A DNA stretch of 30,542 nucleotides, taken from NCBI GenBank assembly GCA_964522635.1, contig CAZFWT010000012.1, positions 1-30,542 on the forward strand. Direction: 5' to 3'. The DNA comes from JACGMN01 sp964522635. GTDB taxonomy: Archaea; Halobacteriota; Syntropharchaeia; Alkanophagales; Methanospirareceae. Positions 16,078 through 22,714 of the stretch are shown piece by piece (the stretch's first letter is position 1; each line of letters begins with the position of its first letter). Position numbers and translations under genes: made by a program. Below the pieces are notes generated by a model. The model worked only from the letters and a program-made list of their open reading frames with translations. It was not told the DNA's origin and did no database searches.

Positions 16078-16203
16078 ATGGATCTAGGCGAGTTCTTGGA
16101 TAAGTACGGGGATTATTTGTCGTCCGGTGACTCGGACCTGCGAGTACTGGGCGAAAAACTGGGGGAGCTCCTGACGCGGCGGCGGCTACATAAGAAAAAT
16201 TGA
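16078..16203 (+). CDS. Tiny element protein (41 aa)
   Basis: Short gene with a TATA box and a near-perfect Shine-Dalgarno AAGGAGG nine bases before its ATG, which makes it credible despite its size. It encodes an acidic helical N-terminal half (MDLGEFLDKYGDYLSSGDSD) and a basic C-terminal helix ending TRRRLHKKN. Charge separation of this kind is common in small element-encoded regulators or antitoxin-like proteins, but no family is recognised. It lies directly upstream of the peptidase-like gene. Confidence 0.6.
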   Translation: MDLGEFLDKYGDYLSSGDSDLRVLGEKLGELLTRRRLHKKN

Positions 16204-16246
16204 CGGCGAAAGTCAAGGGGGGGCCTTCGGGTCTCCCCCACGCCCC

Positions 16247-16254
16247 TTATATAA
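16247..16254 (+). promoter_or_regulatory. TATA box of the M41-like gene
   Basis: TTATATAA centred 27 bp before the ATG at 16278. It overlaps an upstream in-frame ATG (16254), which argues that 16278 is the real start. Confidence 0.5.
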
Positions 16255-16277
16255 TGATTGAAGAAGAAAGGCAAAAA

Positions 16278-16787
16278 ATGGATAAAAAGGGAATAGGGAT
16301 CGCTTACCATGAAGCTGCTCACGCAGTTGTTACATTTAAATTAGGTCTCAAGATAAGGAAGATTACTATAGTTCCAGAAGGAGATTGTTTAGGTTGTTGT
16401 CACCATTACGCTCCATTTATGAAAGGAGATAATCTCTATTCTCCCTCCCCGGCTACTATTGAACGCGTACAAAAACAGATTGTTATATTATTTGCTGGTA
16501 ATATAGCGGAGGAGCGTTTTGTAGGAAGAGAGATTGAAGGATGGGAGGATTTAACAGATACCGAGAAGGCATATCAATTGGCATGCTCATTAGTGGGAAG
16601 TCGAGAAGAACTTGATGCTTTTTTAAACTGGTTATTTATCCGAGCAAAAGGGTATATAAATAACAAAGTAATATGGGAAGCAATTGATGCTTTGGCTATT
16701 GAACTGATTAAGAAAAAAGAACTCTCTGGAAAGGAAGCTTTTGAGATTTATCGGTCTGCACTCCTTTCTTCTACATCGAAAGCTTGA
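16278..16787 (+). CDS. Stand-alone M41 (FtsH peptidase-domain)-like zinc metalloprotease
   Basis: A 169-residue protein starting MDKKGIGIAYHEAAHAVV. HEAAH is the HExxH zinc-protease motif at residues 11-15, and the following LGLKIRKITIVP and NIAEERFVG match the peptidase domain of FtsH (M41). There is no AAA+ ATPase domain and no membrane segment, so it is a peptidase module without its unfoldase. The DNA is visibly more AT-rich than its neighbours, with different codon use, suggesting separate acquisition. Possible roles are cleavage of a host or element repressor or structural-protein maturation; neither is shown by the sequence. Confidence 0.75.
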   Translation: MDKKGIGIAYHEAAHAVVTFKLGLKIRKITIVPEGDCLGCCHHYAPFMKGDNLYSPSPATIERVQKQIVILFAGNIAEERFVGREIEGWEDLTDTEKAYQLACSLVGSREELDAFLNWLFIRAKGYINNKVIWEAIDALAIELIKKKELSGKEAFEIYRSALLSSTSKA

Positions 16788-16920
16788 GGTTTTATGTTTT
16801 TGATAAACTTAAAAGAAACGCCATGCTGCATCACCTGAGTTCGGTCAATGCAACCCGCTCTGGTCGTTTGTGGGGCTCTGAGTCGACGTTTTAAGTTAAA
16901 ACTACTGGCTAGGCTGCCAT
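16788..16920. other. Convergent intergenic region of element 1
   Basis: Between the plus-strand peptidase gene and the end of the minus-strand operon; no gene or strong terminator hairpin seen. Confidence 0.35.
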
Positions 16921-17391
16921 TCACCAATGACCCGCGAGCAGGCTATCATAGGTCCGCCGGAACGTCTCAGGGCCTTTTAAGGCCAACGCTGAAAGCTGCA
17001 GCTCGTGCGACGGAAGGTCCGCCTGCACGCCATGCGTCAAGAGCGCGTTAATGAGGAGTCCGATATACTCATATCCCCGCCGCTCCTCCTCCGGGCCCAG
17101 CGGGAAAGTCACCCAGGGCGGGCATTTCTGGCACTGGCGCTGCGCCTCTTTGCTTGCCACGATCAGCGCGGCGAACAGATCAGGCTTCGCGTGCGCCTCT
17201 TCGATCTCGCTGATCACCAACCGCCATACGATCGGGCTCACTTGACGCCGTAGCGCCAAATAGCACGCGAGCGGATCACTCGGCTTATCGTTCCTGTCCG
17301 TGTGAATCGCATACAGCAGCACCTCATCACGCTGCTTCGATTGCTCCAGCCGCTCGATTCTTCCGCCTATCCCGCGGTGTGTTTTATGCAT
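16921..17391 (-). CDS. Small element protein, last gene of the minus operon (156 aa)
   Basis: A 156-residue hypothetical protein. The ATG at 17391 overlaps the preceding stop by 8 bp, so a start further upstream would run inside the previous gene. It opens with a short basic region and a coiled coil, GGRIERLEQSKQRDEV, followed by a predicted beta strand (LLYAIHTDRND). The same coiled-coil-then-strand order appears in the preceding 98-residue protein, so the two may be diverged duplicates. A helical C-terminal part holds two close Cys (QCQKCPPW) but no second pair. Proteins beginning with such short coiled coils are common in tailed-virus structural operons; function unknown. Confidence 0.65.
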   Translation of the reverse strand: MHKTHRGIGGRIERLEQSKQRDEVLLYAIHTDRNDKPSDPLACYLALRRQVSPIVWRLVISEIEEAHAKPDLFAALIVASKEAQRQCQKCPPWVTFPLGPEEERRGYEYIGLLINALLTHGVQADLPSHELQLSALALKGPETFRRTYDSLLAGHW

Positions 17392-17680
17392 CGGCCTCAC
17401 CGTCTCCTGGGACGCCCTCAAGTATGCGAGCGAGCGCGTCAACGAAGCCCTGATCCGCATCAAACACTCGCGGGTTTCGTGGTCGGTATGGTGTGGCCGC
17501 GTCGTCAAGAACCGCTGAGATTGCTTCGGCGCCATACTGCTGCTCCAGCGCATCAAATGCGGCCTCGGCGGGTGATGAGCCGTCCGCGCCGACGTCGAAT
17601 AAAAGGAGAAATCGCCGCTCTTCTTCGACCTTCTTCACCTGCTCGATTTTTCGGATCCTGCGTTCTAAAGAGCCGATCAT
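17384..17680 (-). CDS. Small element protein (98 aa)
   Basis: Starts MIGSLERRIRKIEQVKKVEEERR, a basic-acidic coiled coil, then a strand FLLLFDVGAD and an acidic, Ala-rich C-terminal half. The start ATG overlaps the previous stop as ATGA (17677-17680) with GGAGG just upstream. N-terminal organisation matches the following 156-residue protein. No known family; likely co-translated with its neighbours. Confidence 0.65.
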   Translation of the reverse strand: MIGSLERRIRKIEQVKKVEEERRFLLLFDVGADGSSPAEAAFDALEQQYGAEAISAVLDDAATPYRPRNPRVFDADQGFVDALARILEGVPGDGEADA

Positions 17681-18036
17681 TCTTTGCCTCCTTGCTCCTC
17701 CAGCGCGGTAAGCCTCGCTTCCAAGCTGTCGAGCGTCCAATCGCGTAAGGTGTTCAACTTCACCGAACTCACATAAGCGATCGTGCGCGCTTTCTCGCTC
17801 GCTGCGCGCGCTGCCTGCGAGTCTTTAGGCCGGGCGCGTTTGAGGCTGCGCACGGTTTCGTCCAGCAACTCAACGATCTCACGCCTGCCCGCCTGCGTAT
17901 CTAAGGGGTCGCGTGCGCGCGCGTCGTTAGGGGCTTTCTTCGCTGTTTTCTGTTCCGTGCTAATGCCGGTTGATTGCACCTTAACGCCCCTCCCCGTATT
18001 GCTTCCTAGACCGCCCTCGCAGTCCAGGATCATCAT
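17677..18036 (-). CDS. Small element protein (119 aa)
   Basis: Hypothetical protein. The first 45 residues are Gly/Thr/Lys-rich and probably disordered. From about residue 50 there are two basic amphipathic helices (REIVELLDETVRSLKRARP and KLNTLRDWTLDSLEARLTAL), giving a helical-hairpin appearance. The first codons are MMILDCEG; no clear ribosome-binding site precedes them, so the start is less certain than the rest. It lies 46 bp after the cysteine-cluster gene and overlaps the next gene by 4 bp. Confidence 0.55.
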   Translation of the reverse strand: MMILDCEGGLGSNTGRGVKVQSTGISTEQKTAKKAPNDARARDPLDTQAGRREIVELLDETVRSLKRARPKDSQAARAASEKARTIAYVSSVKLNTLRDWTLDSLEARLTALEEQGGKE

Positions 18037-18082
18037 ATACCAATTTGTAATCTGTGCCGCTCATTCTATTTTTGCTCTCCGT

Positions 18083-18547
18083 TCAAAAGCTCGGGCGTAT
18101 CACGAAATCCACGTCTTTACACGTATATTTCCTACATACTTCCGGACGGTTCTCGTAGATGCTACACCTGTTCTCGCCGTCCAAATATAGGCATGTACCG
18201 TCTCGACGCCGAGCCAAAGTATATCGAATCCCGCGCTTTCGCATTTCGGTGCACATCTCGCAACTGCATCCCTCAACCGGCGAATAGTAAGCGTATCGGC
18301 CACTCCGCGCCTCGGCCTCTGTCAGCGATATGAAATTATAGGCGCCCTTGCAGCACACGGCCGCGCAGAATAGGCGACACTCCTCGCAGCGCCCAGAGAA
18401 GTAAACGCGACCGTTCAAGACCGTGACGGGCGGACGGTCCTCAGGCATCTTTGCCGGGTAATAGTTCGTCATGTCCTGCCTCGCCACCACCGCCGCCTTA
18501 CGGGCGCGGTCGTGCTGCTGTGCTTCTGCCTGTGTTGCCGCCTTCAT
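18083..18547 (-). CDS. YkgJ-type cysteine-cluster protein next to the tape-measure gene
   Basis: A 154-residue protein with twelve Cys. Pattern: C54, C57, C61, C65-C66, a central group C94, C96, C99, then TCLYLDGENRCSIYENRPEVCRKYTC (C119, C128, C138, C143). The last block is the hallmark of the YkgJ/CxxCxxCC family (UPF0153), thought to bind zinc or an Fe-S cluster. Its ATG overlaps the stop of the tape-measure-like gene as ATGA, so it is coupled to it. A metal-cluster protein just after the tape measure recalls lambda-like tail-tip proteins with Fe-S clusters (gpL), but there is no sequence match to gpL; that parallel is speculative. Confidence 0.78.
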   Translation of the reverse strand: MKAATQAEAQQHDRARKAAVVARQDMTNYYPAKMPEDRPPVTVLNGRVYFSGRCEECRLFCAAVCCKGAYNFISLTEAEARSGRYAYYSPVEGCSCEMCTEMRKRGIRYTLARRRDGTCLYLDGENRCSIYENRPEVCRKYTCKDVDFVIRPSF

Positions 18548-19914
18548 CCGAGCGTCCTCAGTTCCCGCATCAAATGGCCTTTAAGCTTTCGCGCGAGCTC
18601 ACGAAATTCGTGATCAGATGATAGGCCACTTGTGATGGTGATAGGTGCGGTTATGTAGTATTTGTTCTCCTTGGTTGTCGTTCTTTCAATTATAGGCGTA
18701 GGTGCAGGTGTTAGTATATAGGAGGATGGTTTTGTTAAACTATCCATGCTTACTGGTGGAGCGGTTATCCTCCCCATTCCTGCCGCTTCCATAATTGTTT
18801 TGGGTATCATCGCACCTATTTCACGTAATGTTGGAGAGAAACCCAATACGCCGCTTGCCCAATCAGTAATCTGGGTTGACACGTATGACAACCCGTCTCT
18901 AATCGCATTCCATATCTTGCTGCCAAGATCGCCGATGCCTGTTATTATCGCACTCGGAATCTCTCTGCCGGCTTCTATAAATCTCGGAATCCCTTCACTC
19001 ATCTTGCTGATTATGGATGTCAATGCAGGTCCTACAATCGCCTTGATCTCACTCCATGCAAATCCCCATACCTCACGCAAACGACTTCCAAATTTTTCCC
19101 ATACGTCCCTAAGCAATTTCGTATCGCCTGTGAGGATTGCTTTGACTGCTAAGATCGCAGCTGCGATCTCGAGTTTTATAGTATCCCAAACAGCACCGAT
19201 AAACGTTCCCATAGCCTCAAATATCGGTTTGACAAACGTTTCGTATGTCGATTTGATATCTGACCATACCTCCATAAAGACGTCTTTTATTTTCGGGAGT
19301 TTGTCTCGAAATATAGCTAATATCATTACTGGAATGGCCGCAAAAGGAGCTACAATAGGAGCTAATCCTATTGCTGCTGTTCCTATGCCGATGGCGGGTA
19401 TTTTCGCTTCTTTCGGCAATCCCATAAACGCGTCTTTAAGATCTCTTAATGCCGGTATTGCTATTTCAGCAACTTTAGTTGCGAATTCCCCAATGGCTGG
19501 AACTACTTTCTTTACAAAAGCTCTTTCAAGATCCCATAAAAAGTCGAGCAGCGGGTCGATGATCGGTGACATCGCTATGCCGATCTCATCGAAGACGTCG
19601 CCCACGATCCCGCCGAATTCGCTAAAGTAGGACCGCATAACCGCTGAGGACTTCGCAACCGCATACAGTGAAGTGATCGCAGCCGCGCCCATGGCGACCC
19701 AGCCCATCTTCCACTTGCCCATGAAGCCTTCGACCTTCTCGCTCTCGCGGGCGGCCGTGTTGCCCATTTTCACCGCTTCCGTGTCCACGCCCTTCAGGCT
19801 CTCGCTTACGGCGTGCGTGGCGTCCTGCGTCTCGCGCCGGATCGCACGCATAGCGTTGAGCGCGTCCGCTACGTCCGCGGTTATTCCGATCTCTAGGTGC
19901 GCTATCTCAGTCAT
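18544..19914 (-). CDS. Tail tape-measure-like protein
   Basis: A 456-residue protein with the layout of tail length tape-measure proteins. An N-terminal segment LEIGITADVADALNAMRAI resembles the start of many such proteins. A helical region follows, then hydrophobic stretches at about 70-90 and 170-210 (GIGTAAIGLAPIVAPFAAIP) and long helices punctuated by Trp/Phe. The C-terminal motif FSPTLREIGAMIPKTI matches the 'SPS..f.eiG..i..G' block common in tape measures. It is shorter than most, and by the rough length rule would specify a tail of several tens of nanometres. Its stop and start overlap both neighbours. The 5' quarter (about 19560-19914) is GC-rich while the rest is clearly AT-richer, suggesting a recombinant gene. 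A non-viral membrane-associated helical protein remains possible. Confidence 0.72.
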   Translation of the reverse strand: MTEIAHLEIGITADVADALNAMRAIRRETQDATHAVSESLKGVDTEAVKMGNTAARESEKVEGFMGKWKMGWVAMGAAAITSLYAVAKSSAVMRSYFSEFGGIVGDVFDEIGIAMSPIIDPLLDFLWDLERAFVKKVVPAIGEFATKVAEIAIPALRDLKDAFMGLPKEAKIPAIGIGTAAIGLAPIVAPFAAIPVMILAIFRDKLPKIKDVFMEVWSDIKSTYETFVKPIFEAMGTFIGAVWDTIKLEIAAAILAVKAILTGDTKLLRDVWEKFGSRLREVWGFAWSEIKAIVGPALTSIISKMSEGIPRFIEAGREIPSAIITGIGDLGSKIWNAIRDGLSYVSTQITDWASGVLGFSPTLREIGAMIPKTIMEAAGMGRITAPPVSMDSLTKPSSYILTPAPTPIIERTTTKENKYYITAPITITSGLSSDHEFRELARKLKGHLMRELRTLG

Positions 19915-20104
19915 GCATCATTCTCTTCCACTTTGCCTGCCATGCCCGTTCCAGTGCAAAGCGAACATTTAAATCGTCTGGCGGGGTCTCCGTCTCTTTC
20001 GACCGCTGAGCGATACGCCTCTCCATCTCCCCCATGAGCCGGTTCGCTTTTTCCTGGGCTGGCCGGTTCACTTTTTCCTGGGCTGCTCGTCTTTTGTCGA
20101 TCAT
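19907..20104 (-). CDS. Small basic helical protein (65 aa)
   Basis: A 65-residue charged helical protein with a short internal repeat (AQEKVNRP / AQEKANRL). It starts 1 bp after the upstream gene's stop and overlaps the tape-measure-like start by 8 bp. In tailed viruses the position just upstream of the tape measure is held by tail-assembly chaperones; no sequence match supports that here, and no slippery frameshift site is evident. Confidence 0.6.
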   Translation of the reverse strand: MIDKRRAAQEKVNRPAQEKANRLMGEMERRIAQRSKETETPPDDLNVRFALERAWQAKWKRMMHD

Positions 20105-20105
20105 C

Positions 20106-20369
20106 TTATCGGCGTGGTTTGAAACGGCCGGACAGACCGGTCCTTGGCTTTTCTGGGAGGATACGAGCGGTCTCTCTCAGGAAATTATCGGGATTTGTGG
20201 ATTTGTTTGTTGCGGCTATGAATTGATCAAGAATGCTGCCCTCTCCTTTTTGCACGCCTTTGACTTGCTGCTCCTGCTCTCGGCGGGCGATCGGTTCAAA
20301 TCGCCTTGCTAGTTCGTCCGTGATAACGCGTGTTAGCTTCTTTGACAGCTGGTCTTCGATTGGTTCCAT
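20106..20369 (-). CDS. Small element protein (87 aa)
   Basis: Starts MEPIEDQLSKKLTRVITDELARRFEPI. The ATG at 20369 is preferred over the in-frame GTG at 20384 because GGTGAGG lies about nine bases before it. Helical N-terminal half, Gln/Gly-rich middle, and a basic, probably disordered C-terminus ending SGRFKPRR. No family recognised. Overlap with the preceding gene's end implies coupling. Confidence 0.6.
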   Translation of the reverse strand: MEPIEDQLSKKLTRVITDELARRFEPIARREQEQQVKGVQKGEGSILDQFIAATNKSTNPDNFLRETARILPEKPRTGLSGRFKPRR

Positions 20370-20373
20370 ATTC

Positions 20374-20748
20374 TTATTCCTCACCCTTTATTACTATTCC
20401 ACGCGCGCGTGCCGTCTGCGTCAGCATGTCAACGAACGCGGTCGCCAGCTGGTCGTTCGCTCTGGTCCAGTCCACGAACTCAACAACACACGCGCTCGCA
20501 GCGTCCGCGCGTAATGATGCGAACGGCGAACGAGCATTAAGCATCTTCTCAGTCTCGCGCACGAGCTCTTCAAACGATGCACGGTCCATGCCGCGTGCAA
20601 GCTCGCGGTAGCGCTTGAGCGCCCTCGCCGAGCTCCCCGGCTCGATAACGATCATGCCGACCGGTCCGCGCTCCCGCTCGGTCAAGAGGTTTAAGACCTC
20701 GTCCAAACGCTTCATTGCGTCCCCAATTTCCTGCTTCTGTGCTTTCAT
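20374..20748 (-). CDS. Small helical element protein (124 aa)
   Basis: Hypothetical, with a coiled-coil start (KQEIGDAMKRLDEVLNLLTERE), a short strand VGMIVIEPGSS, and a helical remainder (YRELARGMDRASFEELVRETEKML). Two purine-rich Shine-Dalgarno-like blocks (AGGAGG and GAGGAAAG, about 20757-20772) precede the ATG. This is the only place in the operon with a clear intergenic ribosome-binding site, suggesting high expression. No family recognised. Confidence 0.65.
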   Translation of the reverse strand: MKAQKQEIGDAMKRLDEVLNLLTERERGPVGMIVIEPGSSARALKRYRELARGMDRASFEELVRETEKMLNARSPFASLRADAASACVVEFVDWTRANDQLATAFVDMLTQTARARGIVIKGEE

Positions 20749-20780
20749 TTTCTTTCCTCTGTACCTCCTTTCCTCCTTTT

Positions 20781-20966
20781 TTACTTATGCAGAATCATGA
20801 CATAGACGTAGCCGCCGAAGACGTGGGTCTGCAGGGCCACCACGTCCTCATGATCGTTCGCGTAGCCGTCTACCTTGTCCTTGACCGCCTTCGCCAGCGA
20901 GCCGGCCACCGTGTCCGCGCGCTGGTCTTCGACGCCCCCCCTGACGACATCAACACCTAGTACCAT
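20781..20966 (-). CDS. Small element protein (61 aa)
   Basis: A 61-residue protein starting MVLGVDVVRGGVEDQ, with AAAGGAG about 14 bases upstream. The order helix (SLAKAVKDKVDGYA), then two strands (DVVALQTHVFGGYVYVMILHK), suggests a compact alpha/beta fold. The closing 'VYVMILHK' edge strand is reminiscent of small Cse60-like proteins, only loosely. Function unknown. Confidence 0.6.
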   Translation of the reverse strand: MVLGVDVVRGGVEDQRADTVAGSLAKAVKDKVDGYANDHEDVVALQTHVFGGYVYVMILHK

Positions 20967-20996
20967 TTTTCCGTTCTTTCGCTCCTTTTCGCTTCG

Positions 20997-21119
20997 TTAA
21001 GACGAGTGAGCGGCGGGCGAAGCGAACCCGCCGCCCGGCCCCAAAAGTGCCTGTTCTCTTCCGTAAAAAATCGGAGAGCGTGATGTGTGTGATAAATTAT
21101 CCTTTTTCGTGTTATCCAT
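20997..21119 (-). CDS. Tiny protein with a GC-rich hairpin inside its gene (40 aa)
   Basis: ATG at 21119 with AAGGAG ten bases upstream; it overlaps the stop of the previous 31-residue frame by 8 bp. Encodes MDNTKKDNLSHTSRSPIFYG and a Gly/Ala-rich tail ending FASPAAHSS. The 3' half covers a perfect 8-bp GC stem (21010-21034). It may be a real micro-protein, or the hairpin may be the functional item. Confidence 0.4.
   Translation of the reverse strand: MDNTKKDNLSHTSRSPIFYGREQALLGPGGGFASPAAHSS
21010..21034. terminator. GC-rich hairpin
   Basis: GCGGCGGG and CCCGCCGC pair perfectly around a 9-nt loop. There is no T tract on either side, so it may be an attenuator or processing site within the operon rather than a simple terminator. 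Confidence 0.4.
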
Positions 21120-21207
21120 TATGCCTTGTCTCCTTAGTGAACAAAAGTGAAGTGTTACGATTTTCGGGTTTACGCTGGACTGTCTGTTCATCCCTGCGTA
21201 ACTTCAT
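21112..21207 (-). CDS. Tiny coupled ORF (31 aa)
   Basis: The ATG at 21207 overlaps the stop of the winged-helix gene as ATGA, and its TAA overlaps the next ATG. It encodes MKLRRDEQTVQRKPENRNTS followed by eleven residues, basic and polar. The only support is the perfect stop/start chaining, the same arrangement used by larger genes in this operon. It may serve mainly to pass ribosomes on. Confidence 0.35.
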   Translation of the reverse strand: MKLRRDEQTVQRKPENRNTSLLFTKETRHNG

Positions 21208-22361
21208 GGCGCGACCTCCAGCTTTTCTTCTAACTGTGCCAGTAACCGATTCAGCTCATGTACGCCTTGCCCGAGCTCCTTGACCGCCTGGACATGTGTG
21301 CTGGTATTCTCCGCGTACATCTGTTGATTCTCGGCGAACGCGATCTGATTCTGCGCGACGCCCGCGATTGCTTGGATAACAAAGTCAGTAGTAAGCGGAT
21401 GCTCTTTCAGTGAGTTGAAGAAGTCCTGCACCTTGCGATTATCGCCTTCCGCTGTCTCCGGGTGTATCGTTTCGGCTTCATGCAGATCGAAGGAGTTATC
21501 AATTACAAACCATAGATGGCCAGCGGTCGGCTCGCGTATCTGGAGACGCTGGCCTTCGTGATCGTATTGCTCTGCGAGTGCGTTCTTGACGAGCGCATAA
21601 TGCTGTCTCGACACCTTGAACCGGTACTCTTTGCCCAGTCTGAATGTGAAATCAGCACTCAGTAAATGCTCGAGCTTCTTGACGACTGCGAGGAAGGACA
21701 CGAGCGCGGATTCCTTCGCATTGGTCGCCGTATCTGCGAAGTAAGAGGCTTGCTCATAGATCACGATGGATCTGTCCGTGAGCCATACTTTACGGCCGTC
21801 TAGCCATAGACGTTGAGCACCTCCTGCGATCCTGAGCTGCTGGTAAGCGATCCCTTGCTTACCCAGGTATCCTTCACGGCGACGCCAGTTCGTGAGGCGA
21901 GGCGGCACTTGGAGGGTGAATACGAAGGCGTGACCGCGAACCGTATCAGGTGATTTGAGAAGTTCAAAATGGGGGGTCTTGTCGTGACCTACATGGCTTG
22001 TGATTTGAACTTCTTTTGAGGCTGAAATATTGACTTCCCATACACCGTAGCCGATCTTCGAAATAACCCCGGCTGCCTTCAGTTGGTTTAAATGGTACTG
22101 GAGCGCGGTTTTTGAGATGCCGAGCTCGCGGGCTATCTGAGTTGGTCGCTGGCCTGCTCGGATACGTTTCACCACGGATAAGTTCAAATTAAGAAGTTCA
22201 AAATGGGGGGTCTTGTGGGGGGTCTTGTGAATTTGAACTTCTCGGAGCTGAGGGTAAAGATTTATATGCCCCGGGATACAATTCTCAGTTGCGTCTGATA
22301 AAGTCGCTGTCGCGTCGCCGGTGTTCGCCTCACCGGCACGCAAATCTTCTGCTGGAATCAA
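21204..22361 (-). CDS. Winged-helix protein of element 1, possible replication/regulatory protein
   Basis: A 385-residue protein whose TTG start overlaps the stop of the preceding small HTH gene. Residues about 60-112 form a winged helix (VVKRIRAGQRPTQIARELGISKTALQYHLNQLKAAGVISK). A beta-rich middle (150-280) includes the basic PPRLTNWRRREGYLGKQG, and a long coiled coil (about 320-380) closes it. The winged helix is flanked on both sides by the repeated peptide KTPHFELL, because its gene carries a repeated palindromic DNA motif. The size, DNA-binding domain, coiled coil and iteron-like repeats inside the gene suggest a replication initiator or partition/regulatory protein. No known Rep family was recognised, so this is inference. 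Confidence 0.65.
   Translation of the reverse strand: MIPAEDLRAGEANTGDATATLSDATENCIPGHINLYPQLREVQIHKTPHKTPHFELLNLNLSVVKRIRAGQRPTQIARELGISKTALQYHLNQLKAAGVISKIGYGVWEVNISASKEVQITSHVGHDKTPHFELLKSPDTVRGHAFVFTLQVPPRLTNWRRREGYLGKQGIAYQQLRIAGGAQRLWLDGRKVWLTDRSIVIYEQASYFADTATNAKESALVSFLAVVKKLEHLLSADFTFRLGKEYRFKVSRQHYALVKNALAEQYDHEGQRLQIREPTAGHLWFVIDNSFDLHEAETIHPETAEGDNRKVQDFFNSLKEHPLTTDFVIQAIAGVAQNQIAFAENQQMYAENTSTHVQAVKELGQGVHELNRLLAQLEEKLEVAP
21958..22242. repeat. Palindromic iterons AGAAGTTCAAA...TTTGAACTTCT inside the winged-helix gene
   Basis: AGAAGTTCAAA at 21958-21968 pairs with TTTGAACTTCT at 22004-22014. The same pair recurs at 22192-22202 and 22232-22242. A 25-bp segment is identical at 21958-21982 and 22192-22216. 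A fifth half-site AAGTTCAAA lies at 22180-22188. The second unit contains GGGGGGTCTTGT twice in tandem (22205-22228). Confidence 0.8.
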
Positions 22362-22624
22362 CTATGCGCGCTCACCTCCTGTGGTAGGAAAAAGATGGTT
22401 ACCGAGCTCTCCGAAATCCGTTTCTTACAGATAAGACCCTGGATGGCTAACTCATTGGTATATTTCAAAACAGTGCCCCTACTAAGTCCAGTACGGGCCC
22501 TTAATGAGGTCGTGCTTAATAGCTGGTCTTCCTGTAGCGCCTTAACAATTCGATCCTTCGCGGCGGCCGCAGTCGCCGCCCATAAACTCGCTTCATCTGA
22601 TGATTTTGACTTATTTCCCACCAT
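22358..22624 (-). CDS. Small winged-helix DNA-binding protein, first gene of the minus operon
   Basis: An 88-residue protein with a helix-turn-helix TTSLRARTGLSRGTVLKYTNEL (about 38-60) and a following wing (GLICKKRISESSVTIFFLP). It is the promoter-proximal gene of element 1's long minus-strand operon, a usual place for an autoregulator. The ATG at 22624 is about 30 bp after a TATA box. Its end contains a strong GGAGGTGAG (about 22370-22378), and its stop overlaps the next start (TTGA). Confidence 0.75.
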   Translation of the reverse strand: MVGNKSKSSDEASLWAATAAAAKDRIVKALQEDQLLSTTSLRARTGLSRGTVLKYTNELAIQGLICKKRISESSVTIFFLPQEVSAHS

Positions 22625-22648
22625 CAGATAAATTAGTAAGGGATTTCT

Positions 22649-22660
22649 CTATATATCAAA
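22649..22660 (-). promoter_or_regulatory. TATA box of the element 1 minus-strand operon
   Basis: TTTGATATATAG on the minus strand, about 30 bp before the ATG at 22624; the only obvious promoter for the 5.7-kb operon. Confidence 0.55.
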
Positions 22661-22714
22661 ATTTGTTGTAATTTTGGTGTGATAACCCATTATGCACAGC
22701 TGATAGAACGGCAA

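Noticed and set aside
17391..17556. Longer N-terminus for the last gene of the element 1 operon
   Set aside because: It would overlap the preceding gene by over 170 bp, whereas the ATG at 17391 gives the 8-bp overlap typical of this operon.
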